A DNA stretch of 43,502 bases, taken from Candidatus Scatomorpha intestinavium (GTDB lineage Bacteria > Bacillota > Clostridia > Oscillospirales > Oscillospiraceae). The notes below the pieces were generated by a model. It did not search any database. It saw only the letters and a list, made by a program, of their open reading frames with translations, and was not told where the DNA came from. This document shows positions 22,738 through 30,828 of this stretch, piece after piece (position 1 is the first letter of the stretch; every line of letters begins with the position of its first letter). The position numbers and the translations under genes are program-made. The stretch lies in NCBI GenBank assembly GCA_018712985.1, contig DVGA01000011.1, forward strand, positions 1-43,502, given 5' to 3'.

Positions 22738-24417
22738 TTACCGCCCGAGGGCGGCGGCCTCGAATGGGCGGAGGACGCCGCCCGAAGGCGGGGTTTCATA
22801 GTTGCTGAGCAGCAGCCCGGCGCCGTCCCAGCCCTCCGGGAGCATGAAGGGGGCGGAGCGCGCCGTGAAGTTGCAAACGACGAGGATCTCCTCCCCGTTC
22901 AGGCGGCGGAGATAGGCGTAAATTTCCTCGCTCTCCGGCAGCAGGAGCTCATAGTGCCCGTAGAGCAGCGCGCCGCTGCTCCTGCGCAGGGCCAGCAGCC
23001 TGCGGTAGAAATTGTACACCGAATTCGGGTCATCAACCTGGCTTGCGGCGTTTATGCGCGTGTAGTTGGGGTTAAGCGGTATCCACGGACGGCCCGCCGT
23101 GAAGCCGGCGTTCGGCCCGGCATCCCAGTGCATCGGCGTGCGGGCGTGCTCGCGGCTTATGTAATTGACGGCGCGGAGCATCTCCTCCGCGCTGACGCCC
23201 AGCCGCCCGGTCTGCTCGCGGTAGGCGTTCCGGGTGTATACGTCGTTTATCTCGTCTATGCTCTCAAAGCGTCTGTTGGTCATGCCCAGCTCCTCGCCCT
23301 GATAGATATAGGGCGTGCCCTGCATCAGATAGAGGCAGAGGGCGAGCATCTTGGCCGAGCGGACGCGGTTTTCCTCCGTGGAATCGTCGCCGAAGCGCGA
23401 AACGGGGCGCGGCTGGTCGTGATTGCCCCAGAATAGGGCATTCCAGGCCCGGCCGTCGAGCAGAGTCTGCCAGCGCGTCATGACGCGCTTTATGTCCGTA
23501 AGGCGCCAGGAGTAGTTGCGCAGCCACTTGCGGCTCTCGCCGCCGTCCACGTCCATGAGCTCGAACTGAAAGACCATGTTCAGCTCGTGGGAGTCAAATC
23601 CGGCGTATTGGCAGGCCAGCTCCGGCGTCACGGCGGCGTTTTCGCCCACCGTGAGGCAGTCGTAGCGGCTGAGGACGCGGCGGTTCATCTCCCGCAGGTA
23701 CTCATGAACCCGAGGGCCGTTGGCGCACTGGGGCGTATAGTCGCCGTAGAGGCCGTCCGGGCGGAGCGGGCCGTCGGCATAGCCGGCCTTGGATATCAGG
23801 CTTATCACGTCCATGCGGAAGCCGTCGATGCCTTTTTTGAACCAGAAGTCCATCATGTCGAAAACAGCGTCCCGGACGGCGGGGTTTTCCCAGTTGAGGT
23901 CGGGCTGCTCGGGCGTGAAGAGGTGCAGGTAGTACTGCCCCGTGCCCCCGTCGTACGTCCACGCGGAGCCGCCGAAGCAGCCGCCCCAGTTGTTCGGCGG
24001 CCCGCCGCCGGGTGCGGGATCCTTCCAGATGTAAAAGTCCCGCATCGGCCCGGCTCTGTCCGCGCGGCTGGCTATGAACCACTCGTGCCGATCGGAGGTG
24101 TGGTTCACCACCAGATCCATGATCAGGCGCATGCCGCGCCGGTGCACCTCATCGAGCAGGCGCTCAAAGTCCGCCATCGTGCCGAACTCGGCGAGGATGG
24201 CGCGGTAGTCGCTTATGTCGTAGCCGTTGTCCACATTGGGCGACTCGTAAATCGGGTTGAGCCAGAGCGCGTCCGCACCGAGGTTTTGCAGGTAATCCAA
24301 TTTGGAGATTATTCCGTTCAGGTCGCCGACGCCGTCCCCGTTTGAATCGCAGAAGCTGCGGGGGTATATCTGGTATACGGCGGCCTCCTTCCACCAGGCC
24401 CGGCGGATTTCTTCCAT
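22738..24417 (-). CDS. GH13 alpha-glucosidase, oligo-1,6-glucosidase type
   Basis: 559 residues, the usual size of oligo-1,6-glucosidases. Near the start are VYQIYPRSF and the calcium loop DSNGDGVGDL. The catalytic triad is Asp203 (GFRMDVIS), Glu259 (TVGENAAV) and Asp334 (WGNHDQPR), with VVNHTSDRHEWF as conserved region I. The Val directly after the nucleophile is the residue that in characterised isomaltases favours alpha-1,6 over alpha-1,4 bonds, so isomaltose or isomalto-oligosaccharides are likely substrates (inference from known family rules). No signal peptide is present, so it is intracellular. It is the last gene of locus 2, 9 bases after pgmB, with SD TAGGAGGG. Confidence 0.92.
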   Translation of the reverse strand: MEEIRRAWWKEAAVYQIYPRSFCDSNGDGVGDLNGIISKLDYLQNLGADALWLNPIYESPNVDNGYDISDYRAILAEFGTMADFERLLDEVHRRGMRLIMDLVVNHTSDRHEWFIASRADRAGPMRDFYIWKDPAPGGGPPNNWGGCFGGSAWTYDGGTGQYYLHLFTPEQPDLNWENPAVRDAVFDMMDFWFKKGIDGFRMDVISLISKAGYADGPLRPDGLYGDYTPQCANGPRVHEYLREMNRRVLSRYDCLTVGENAAVTPELACQYAGFDSHELNMVFQFELMDVDGGESRKWLRNYSWRLTDIKRVMTRWQTLLDGRAWNALFWGNHDQPRPVSRFGDDSTEENRVRSAKMLALCLYLMQGTPYIYQGEELGMTNRRFESIDEINDVYTRNAYREQTGRLGVSAEEMLRAVNYISREHARTPMHWDAGPNAGFTAGRPWIPLNPNYTRINAASQVDDPNSVYNFYRRLLALRRSSGALLYGHYELLLPESEEIYAYLRRLNGEEILVVCNFTARSAPFMLPEGWDGAGLLLSNYETPPSGGVLRPFEAAALGR

Positions 24418-24426
24418 GGCGCCCTC

Positions 24427-25068
24427 CTAACCCAATACGATGGCGCGGAGCTCGCCGAGGCCGTCTATCCTGTGTTCCGGCTCGAAGGGCATGTCCGCGC
24501 CGCCTATAATCGCGCAGTCCATGCCGCCGGAGCGTGCGGCCTCGAGCCCGGCTGCGGCGTCCTCCACCACAAGGCAACGGCGCGGCGCTTCGCCGAGCAT
24601 TTCCGCGGCCTTCAAAAACACCTCCGGGTCGGGCTTGGAGCGCAAAATCATCGTCCCATCGCACACGGCGTCGAAAAGCTCCCGCGCGCCCAGCCGCTCG
24701 AGGATGAAAACGGCGTTTTTGCTCGAAGAGCCCACCGCCAGCTTGACGCCGGCGGCGCGCAGGGCGGCGAGCGTCTCCTCCGCGCCGGGGACGAGGTCGC
24801 TGTGGGTCAGGTTTTTCAGCAGCGCGCGGTAGCGCTCGTTTTTTTCCTCCGCGAGGCGCAGCTTTTCGTCCTCGGAAAGTGAGAGCGGGCTGCCCCCGAG
24901 GATTATTTCCAGACTCTCCATCCGGCTGACGCCGCGCAGGCGCTGGTTTATTCTTTCGTCGAAGGGCGCGTTTACCTCCCGCGCGGTCTGTTTCCAGGCC
25001 TCGAAGTGGAAGCGGTCGGTGCTGCACAGGACGCCGTCAAGGTCGAAAATCACTCCCGCGTATCTCAT
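24427..25068 (-). CDS. pgmB: Beta-phosphoglucomutase (alpha-glucoside locus 2)
   Basis: A 213-residue HAD-type beta-phosphoglucomutase. DLDGVLC contains Asp9/Asp11, and GVSRMESLE, GSSSKNAVF and SKPDPEVFLKAAEML follow. It converts the beta-glucose-1-phosphate from the adjacent GH65 phosphorylase to glucose-6-phosphate. The ATG overlaps the GH65 stop (ATGA, 4 bases), a strong sign of coupled translation. It is clearly homologous to the pgmB at 11007-11669 but differs across the cap and C-terminus, so the two copies are not a recent duplication. Confidence 0.92.
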   Translation of the reverse strand: MRYAGVIFDLDGVLCSTDRFHFEAWKQTAREVNAPFDERINQRLRGVSRMESLEIILGGSPLSLSEDEKLRLAEEKNERYRALLKNLTHSDLVPGAEETLAALRAAGVKLAVGSSSKNAVFILERLGARELFDAVCDGTMILRSKPDPEVFLKAAEMLGEAPRRCLVVEDAAAGLEAARSGGMDCAIIGGADMPFEPEHRIDGLGELRAIVLG

Positions 25069-27413
25069 TCCTCCGCACCTCCGTCGCTGTGGACGCGGAC
25101 GCTTTCACCCGCGGAAATCGAGTGCGTTTCACGCTCGAGCCTGAGGCTGACGGCGGGGCCGGAGAGGTTGCGGACCTCCAAATACCCGGGAGTGAGCTCG
25201 ACATGCAGCCGCGCACCGCGCCAGACCATGCGGAAGGACAGGCGGCGCCAGCTCTCCGGCAGGTGGCTGCGAAGGGAGAGCGGGCCCTCGTGCCACTGCA
25301 GCCCGGCGAAGCCGCAGACCACGCACTGCCAGAGGTTGCCCATCGAGGCGCTGTGTATGCCCTCGTCGGAGGAGGCGGGGTTGGGCCCCAGGTCCACCTC
25401 GCAGGCGTGGCGGTAGAGGTCGAGGGCCATGTCCTTCAGCGCGAGCCAGGCGGCGAGTATGCAGTGCTGCCCGTGGCTGAGCGAGGAGTCGTGCAGCGTT
25501 CGGGATTCATAGAAGAGGAAGTTCCGGCGCCGTATCTCGGGCGGGAAAAGCTCGGGCATGATGCGCAGCAGCATGACGAGGTCCGCCTGCTTAGAGACCA
25601 TGATGCGGTTCATCTGCGCCTGGCTGTAGTCCTCATATATGGTGGAAACGCCCTGCTGGCACTTGTATTTGGAGAGGTCGATGCGCTCGAGGCCGAGGTA
25701 CTGGTCGTTCTGCGGCACAATGCCGTCCGCCCTGGGCGAGGGCAGATAGAGTGCGGCGCGCTTTTCGGCGAATTCAGCCGCGAGGGCGGACAGGTCATAC
25801 TTTTTTGAAAGCCGCCCGTAGGCGTCCGGCCAGCGCCGCTCCATGTCCAGCGCGGTTTCCGCCGCGTGTGAGAGGTTCCAGGCGGCCATGTAGTTTGTGA
25901 AGGCGTTGTTGTCGACGTGCTCCTTGTATTCGTCCGGGCCGATGACGTCGCGTATCTCATAGCGCCCGGCCGCATCGTTCCACTCGAGGCGGCTGGCCCA
26001 GAAGCGCGCGGTTTCGATAAGAAGCTCGCAACCGCAGCGGGACATGAAATCGTCGTCGCCGGTGGCGGTGTAGTAGAGCCGGACGGCCCAGGCTATGTCG
26101 GCGGTGATGTGGTGCTCGAGTATGCCGGTGAGTATGGGTATGCTGTCGCCGGTCTCGACGTCGGCCGCGCCGAAGCGCGGCGTGACCTCGCCGTCGTCCA
26201 GCCAGGCGCTCTCCCAGGGGAACATGGCGCCCTCATATCCGTTTTCCGCCGCCTTGCGCCACGCGCCGGGCAGGCTTCGGGCGCGGTACTCGAGCAGCGT
26301 GCGCGCGGAGGCGGGGTCGGTGAAGAGATAGTGCGGCAGCAGGAACATCTCCGTGTCCCAGAAGGAGTGCCCCTTGTAGCCCTCGCCGGTCATGCCCTTG
26401 GCACCGATGCCGACGCGGCTGTCATCGCGCTTTATCATGATGTTCAGATGGTAGAGCGCAAAGCGCATTGCCAGCTGGTCAAAGGGCTCGTCGCTCTCTA
26501 TTTCCACGTCGTTTTCCGCCCAGTATTTTCCCCAGAGCGCGGCGGACTCGGAGAGCAGGGCGCGATAGCCCTTCCCGGAGGCGGACTGTATGCACTTGTC
26601 GCCCGCGGCGCTGACAGGGCGCATATCCTCCGTGCCGCCGGGGCGCTCCTCCGCTGCGAAGGCGAGGTCGCGGCCTGTGTGGTAGCAGGCGAATTTCTCC
26701 ATGCGCAGAGTCTCGCCCTTTTCAAGGCGGAAAAAGTACCTGTTGACAAAGCGGCGGCGCTCCATGACCGGCAGCGAGCGCGCGGGAGGCAGATTAAAGC
26801 GGTGCACGCAGTGCACGGAAATAGGTATGCCGGACTGCCCCGTGCGCGTGCACAGCCGCAGTATTTCGCCGCCGAGCAGGCGCTTTTCGCCCTCGGCGCA
26901 GTGCTGCGAACCGGTGTTGGATGCGCGGGAGTTTATGCCGCTCTCCATGTGCAGCTCCACCGGGCCGGAGAGCGCGGTGAGCTCCATCGAGAAGGCCGCG
27001 AGGTGTTCCTCCGTGAGGGAGACGAAGCGCCGGAAGCGCAGCTCCACGGCGTCGCCGCCGGGGCTGGTCCACCGCAGGCGGCGCACGACCTCGCCCGTGC
27101 GCAGGTCGAGCGCGCGGGAGTAGTCCGACCACTCGCCGCGGTCCATTGCGAAGCGCTCGCCGTTTACGGCGAGGAAAAGCTCCGTCACGTCCGGCAGGTT
27201 CGGCAGCTCCGTCACCTCGTCCGGCAGGGCCTTGTTGAAGGTCCCGGTGATAAACGCCCCGCGGCGCTGGCCGACGTAGCTCTCCTCCTGGGCGCAGCGC
27301 AGGTTCATGTATCCGTTGCCCTGGGCAAGCGTCGACTCGCCTTTGGCGAGAAAACGCGGGTTGAAGGCAGTTTCCTCCACTGTCCAGGCAGAATCAAGTC
27401 TCACTTTTTCCAT
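25065..27413 (-). CDS. GH65-family disaccharide phosphorylase (maltose/kojibiose phosphorylase type)
   Basis: 782 residues, full family length: N-terminal beta-sandwich (about 1-280), linker, (alpha/alpha)6 barrel and small C-terminal beta domain. Landmarks are GYKGHSFWDTEMFLLP (345-360), EGAMFPWESAW, GPDEYKEHVDNNAFTN with catalytic Glu495, KQADLVMLL (Lys608), and HDSSLSHGQH (641-650). These are the classic motifs of inverting phosphorylases that yield beta-glucose-1-phosphate. The bond specificity (maltose, kojibiose, nigerose, trehalose) cannot be assigned by eye. It lies between the transporter genes and pgmB in one operon. SD AAAGGAG precedes ATG 27413, 24 bases after the permease stop. 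Confidence 0.92.
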   Translation of the reverse strand: MEKVRLDSAWTVEETAFNPRFLAKGESTLAQGNGYMNLRCAQEESYVGQRRGAFITGTFNKALPDEVTELPNLPDVTELFLAVNGERFAMDRGEWSDYSRALDLRTGEVVRRLRWTSPGGDAVELRFRRFVSLTEEHLAAFSMELTALSGPVELHMESGINSRASNTGSQHCAEGEKRLLGGEILRLCTRTGQSGIPISVHCVHRFNLPPARSLPVMERRRFVNRYFFRLEKGETLRMEKFACYHTGRDLAFAAEERPGGTEDMRPVSAAGDKCIQSASGKGYRALLSESAALWGKYWAENDVEIESDEPFDQLAMRFALYHLNIMIKRDDSRVGIGAKGMTGEGYKGHSFWDTEMFLLPHYLFTDPASARTLLEYRARSLPGAWRKAAENGYEGAMFPWESAWLDDGEVTPRFGAADVETGDSIPILTGILEHHITADIAWAVRLYYTATGDDDFMSRCGCELLIETARFWASRLEWNDAAGRYEIRDVIGPDEYKEHVDNNAFTNYMAAWNLSHAAETALDMERRWPDAYGRLSKKYDLSALAAEFAEKRAALYLPSPRADGIVPQNDQYLGLERIDLSKYKCQQGVSTIYEDYSQAQMNRIMVSKQADLVMLLRIMPELFPPEIRRRNFLFYESRTLHDSSLSHGQHCILAAWLALKDMALDLYRHACEVDLGPNPASSDEGIHSASMGNLWQCVVCGFAGLQWHEGPLSLRSHLPESWRRLSFRMVWRGARLHVELTPGYLEVRNLSGPAVSLRLERETHSISAGESVRVHSDGGAEE

Positions 27414-27437
27414 AAGTAAGGCTCCTTTTGGGGATAA

Positions 27438-28268
27438 TCAGCCCTTTATGCCGGCTGTGGCCACGCTTGCCTGCACCTTCTCCTGCGCCACGGCATAAAG
27501 CAGTATGCCCGGCAGTATCACAACGGTCAGCGCGGAGAAGAGCTGGGTGTAGTTGTATGAGAATTCGCTCGTGAAAAATGCCAGGGCGATCGGCAGCGTC
27601 CTCTGAGAGTCCGAAACCGTGAGCAGTGAGGCAAAGTAGTACTCATTCCAGTTGTTGAGGAACATCAAAACGCCCGCCGTGGTGAGGGAGTTCTTGGCCA
27701 GGGGCAGGTTTATGCGCCAGAAGACTCGCAGGAAGCTGGCCCCGTCCACGATCGCCGCGTCGTCGAGGGATTTCGGCACGGCCATGAACCCGGCCTTGAG
27801 TATGAAGATTGACATGGCCATGCCCATGGAGAGATAGACAAAGGTGACGCCCCAGATGTTATCATACAGCCCCAACTGCATTACAAGACCAAAAATGGGC
27901 TGGGTCTTGCTGTGGCTGGGCACCAGCAGCGTTATGGTGAAGAGGATGTACAGCAGCTGACGGCCCGGGAAGCGGAATTTGGCGATTACGTAGGCGCCCA
28001 TTGAGTAGAAAAGCAGGGATACAATTGTGGAAACGCCGGCCGCCAGCAGGGAGTTGAGGAAGTATACGGGGAAGTTGTACGTATCAAACAGATGGGCAAA
28101 GGTGTCGAGCGTTATGGAGGTGGGCAGGGCCAGGGGGTTCGTCAATATTTCTCCGTTCGTCTTGAAGGCGGACATGATGACCCAGAGTATCGGGAAGGCC
28201 GAAATGACGATTACGAATATTTCTATCGCGTACATGAATGTGCGCGTAAGTCCCTTTTTCAGCTTCAT
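27438..28268 (-). CDS. Sugar ABC transporter permease, MalG type (locus 2)
   Basis: A CUT1-family permease of about 276 residues with about six membrane segments. The EAA-type loop is DAAIVDGASFLRVFWRINLP, and the C-terminus ends in TAGIKG. ATG 28268 is preferred because GAGGTGA precedes it and overlaps the stop of the MalF-type gene. An in-frame GTG at 28277 would sit too close to that SD. It works with the MalF-type permease and binding protein upstream; no ATPase gene is nearby. Confidence 0.91.
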   Translation of the reverse strand: MKLKKGLTRTFMYAIEIFVIVISAFPILWVIMSAFKTNGEILTNPLALPTSITLDTFAHLFDTYNFPVYFLNSLLAAGVSTIVSLLFYSMGAYVIAKFRFPGRQLLYILFTITLLVPSHSKTQPIFGLVMQLGLYDNIWGVTFVYLSMGMAMSIFILKAGFMAVPKSLDDAAIVDGASFLRVFWRINLPLAKNSLTTAGVLMFLNNWNEYYFASLLTVSDSQRTLPIALAFFTSEFSYNYTQLFSALTVVILPGILLYAVAQEKVQASVATAGIKG

Positions 28269-28278
28269 ATCACTCACC

Positions 28279-29193
28279 TCAATAGTCCGTTTCGTCCATG
28301 CGGAACAGCCTGTTCACCACGAACAGTATCACAAGCCCGATGAGGAACATGACCACGCCCACGGCGTTTGCGTAGCCGTACCTGTAGTCGAGTATGCCGT
28401 TCACCAGCAGGATCGAGAGGCTCATCGTGTCGTTCCCCGGCCCGCCGGCGGTGGTGAGGGAGATCTGCTCGTACATGGCGATGCGCGCCGTGAGGGAGCA
28501 GATGACGCTGGTGCCGATGGCGCCGCGGCAGAGCGGGAGCTGGATGTGGCGGATGAACTGCCACCCTGTGGCCCCGTCCAGCTTCGCGGCCTCGCCCAGC
28601 TCCATCGGGATGTTCATCAGATCGCCCAGTACGATAAGTGTGACGATGACCGCGTAAAACAGCCACGTGAGCGTCACGGCCCAGAAGGCCCAGGGCGACT
28701 GGTAAAACCACTGCACGTTGAAGTCCGGGTCAAAAAACCTGATAACGGTGTTCAGCACGCCGAAATCGTTGTTGAAGATAAAGCGGTAGATCATGGCCCA
28801 GGCCGCCGCGCTTATGACGTTGGGTATCATGAACACGGCGCGGGTGAGCTTCCAGCCGCGGGGCTTGTGGAAGAGCACAAAGGCCACGAGGGTGCCGAAG
28901 CCCACGTGCAGGACTGCGGCGACAAGGCACCAGAAGAACAGGTTCTTCAGCGCCTGAAGGAAGGCGCTGTTCGTGAACATGTTTATGTAGTTGCGCAGCC
29001 CGTTGAACTCGGGGCTGGTGAAGCCGTCCCACCTGGTGAAAGAGGTTACGAACACTTGCACTATGGGCACGGCGTAGAAAAGGACGAATATTATCACTGT
29101 GGGCAGCAGGAACAGGTAGATCCACTTGTAGTTCGCCCGCTCCAGCCGGCCGGCCCTGGGCCTGAGCGCCCAGCGCCTTCGTATGGCGTTCAT
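28279..29193 (-). CDS. Sugar ABC transporter permease, MalF type (locus 2)
   Basis: A CUT1 permease of 304 residues, six predicted membrane segments, basic N-terminus (MNAIRRRWALRPRAG). The EAA loop is GEAAKLDGATGWQFIRHIQL. ATG 29193 was chosen over an upstream GTG at 29211 because AAAGGAG lies six bases before the ATG and inside the longer reading. It follows an intercistronic hairpin after the binding-protein gene, as in locus 1. Confidence 0.91.
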   Translation of the reverse strand: MNAIRRRWALRPRAGRLERANYKWIYLFLLPTVIIFVLFYAVPIVQVFVTSFTRWDGFTSPEFNGLRNYINMFTNSAFLQALKNLFFWCLVAAVLHVGFGTLVAFVLFHKPRGWKLTRAVFMIPNVISAAAWAMIYRFIFNNDFGVLNTVIRFFDPDFNVQWFYQSPWAFWAVTLTWLFYAVIVTLIVLGDLMNIPMELGEAAKLDGATGWQFIRHIQLPLCRGAIGTSVICSLTARIAMYEQISLTTAGGPGNDTMSLSILLVNGILDYRYGYANAVGVVMFLIGLVILFVVNRLFRMDETDY

Positions 29194-29267
29194 GCAAAGC
29201 TCCTTTCCCACTGCGGCCCCGGAGCGGGGCCGCGCTGCTTTCCCCGGCGCGGAGAGGGGATATGAGA

Positions 29268-29309
29268 ATGCGGTGCGTCACCGGCTCACGCCATAGTGAC
29301 GCACCGCAT
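29268..29309 (-). other. Intercistronic hairpin between binding-protein and permease genes (locus 2)
   Basis: ATGCGGTGCGTCA (29268-29280) pairs perfectly with 29297-29309 around a 16-base loop. No T-tract follows. Position and likely role match the hairpin at 15254-15279, though the sequence is unrelated. Confidence 0.72.
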
Positions 29310-29338
29310 GATCCTGTTGGAGAATTGGGCCTTTGTGC

Positions 29339-30697
29339 TTACTCGGCCGTGGCAGCCACCGCGGCGTCGGTCATCCACTCGGCGAACTCCGCCGGGCTGT
29401 AGGTGCCGTCGGCCAGGGAGGGCAGCAGCCTGCCGAAGTCGGAATTGGCGACGGAGGCGGGGATCATGTCAAGGATGCAGGGGACAAAGACGGTGTCCTC
29501 AGTGGTGTCGGCGGCGAGGTCGGCCAGCACCTGTGTTTCTCCCTGCTGGGCCTGGAATTCTTCGCTGTAATCCAGCTTGGGGGCGTCGCCGCCCTCGGCG
29601 AGGAGGTAGGCTTCCAGCTCGGCGGGGGAATAGACGAACTCAAGGAAAGCGAGGGCCAGCTCAATTTCCTCCTCAGACGCGGAGGCGGAGATCCACCACT
29701 CGCCGAAGCAGGAGGTAGTGGCTATGCCTACCTGGCCCGGGAAGAGGGAGGCGCGCACGTCCGCGCCGTTGAAGCCGTTGCTCCAGTTGGCGGAGTTGGT
29801 CTCGGCAAAGTCGGCGCTCATCCAGGGGCCGTTGGAGATGATGGAGGCCTGGTTGCTCATGAAGGCGTTGGCGGCGTCGGCGTAGGCGGCACCGATGGAG
29901 TTGGAGGCGGCGTTGTTCTGCAGCAGGGACTGAAGCTTGGTCACGGCGTTGATGAAAATGTCGTTGTTGAAGTCGGTGATCTTGGCCTCGACGCCGCTCT
30001 GCAGCCACTCCACGCCCCCGTCCTCGGCGGCGATCAGGGCGGTGAGGAACAGCGCGGCGACCCAGCCGTTCTCAGCGGTGGAGAAGGCAATCTGCTGGCC
30101 GTCGATAAGCTCGATGAACTCGTCCATGCTCAGCGCGCTGAGGTCCTCGCTCGGGTTCCACAGTGCGGAGTTATAGAAGAAGCCGGTCGGGCGGACGGTG
30201 GCGAGGGGGAGGCTGTAGATGGTGCCGTCCTCGTTGGTGCAGTAGGCGAGGCCGTCATCTATCAGCAGGTCCTTGACGGCCGGCGTCTCGTCCAGCCAGG
30301 TGCTCAGGTCATACGCCATGCCGTTGGGGAAAGCGATATTGGCCATCCAGTCCACGTCGCCGCCCTGCACCAGCACGGGCAGCATATCCTGCTGGGCCAG
30401 CTGCTTCAGGCGGTCGTTGAAGCCGTCCTGCGGCACGCTCTCAAGGGTGATGTGGTACTGGCCCTCATAGAGCTCGTTAAAGCGCTCGACCTGGGGCTCG
30501 AAGAACACGGCGCCGACATTCTCTCCGGTCTTGTAGGAGGGGATGGTGATTTCGATCACCTCGGCGGGGCTGCCGGACTCCTCCGGGCTGCCGGATTCGG
30601 CCGGGGCAGGGGATTCGGTTTCGCTGGTGCCGCCGCAGGCGGCCAGGGTGGCGAGCATAAAGCAGGCCAGTAACAGGGCGGTGAGCTTCTTCTTCAT
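29339..30697 (-). CDS. Carbohydrate ABC transporter solute-binding lipoprotein (locus 2)
   Basis: A 452-residue family 1 extracellular binding protein. The signal peptide ends in LAAC (Cys21 lipidated), and a Ser/Glu/Pro stalk follows. The mature domain shows the typical binding-protein pattern (EITIPSYKTGENVGAVFFEP; MAYDLSTWLDETPAVKDLL; GQVGIATTSCFGEWW). It is only distantly similar to the locus 1 binding protein, in keeping with a different sugar. The AAAAGGAGG SD is strong. A LacI-type operator lies about 75 bases upstream of the start. Confidence 0.92.
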   Translation of the reverse strand: MKKKLTALLLACFMLATLAACGGTSETESPAPAESGSPEESGSPAEVIEITIPSYKTGENVGAVFFEPQVERFNELYEGQYHITLESVPQDGFNDRLKQLAQQDMLPVLVQGGDVDWMANIAFPNGMAYDLSTWLDETPAVKDLLIDDGLAYCTNEDGTIYSLPLATVRPTGFFYNSALWNPSEDLSALSMDEFIELIDGQQIAFSTAENGWVAALFLTALIAAEDGGVEWLQSGVEAKITDFNNDIFINAVTKLQSLLQNNAASNSIGAAYADAANAFMSNQASIISNGPWMSADFAETNSANWSNGFNGADVRASLFPGQVGIATTSCFGEWWISASASEEEIELALAFLEFVYSPAELEAYLLAEGGDAPKLDYSEEFQAQQGETQVLADLAADTTEDTVFVPCILDMIPASVANSDFGRLLPSLADGTYSPAEFAEWMTDAAVAATAE

Positions 30698-30736
30698 GAT
30701 TATCCTCCTTTTATTTGGTTTGTGCTTTATTTATCC

Positions 30737-30750
30737 GGCGGCATGCCGCC
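30737..30750. repeat. Perfect palindrome in the binding-protein leader (locus 2)
   Basis: GGCGGCATGCCGCC lies between the operator and the SD of the binding-protein gene. It could form a leader hairpin or be a second protein site; no further evidence. Confidence 0.4.
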
Positions 30751-30771
30751 TTTTTCACGCAAACAGGATTA

Positions 30772-30785
30772 CAAAAACGTTTTTG
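30772..30785. promoter_or_regulatory. LacI-type operator (locus 2, upstream of the binding-protein gene)
   Basis: CAAAAACGTTTTTG is a perfect 14-bp palindrome with a central CG, typical of LacI-family sites. A close copy lies behind the lacI 2 promoter at 31873-31885. No good sigma-A hexamers were recognised around it. Confidence 0.78.
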
Positions 30786-30798
30786 AAACTTCGTCTGA

Positions 30799-30828
30799 AA
30801 TAAAGCGGGAGGTGGGTCCCGCTTTATT
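30799..30828 (-). terminator. Terminator-like hairpin at the end of lacI 2
   Basis: AATAAAGCGGGA (30799-30810) pairs with TCCCGCTTTATT (30817-30828), loop GGTGGG. It includes the lacI stop codon; on the minus strand the stem runs into TTATTTC. It would partly isolate the transporter operon from the repressor gene. Confidence 0.7.
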
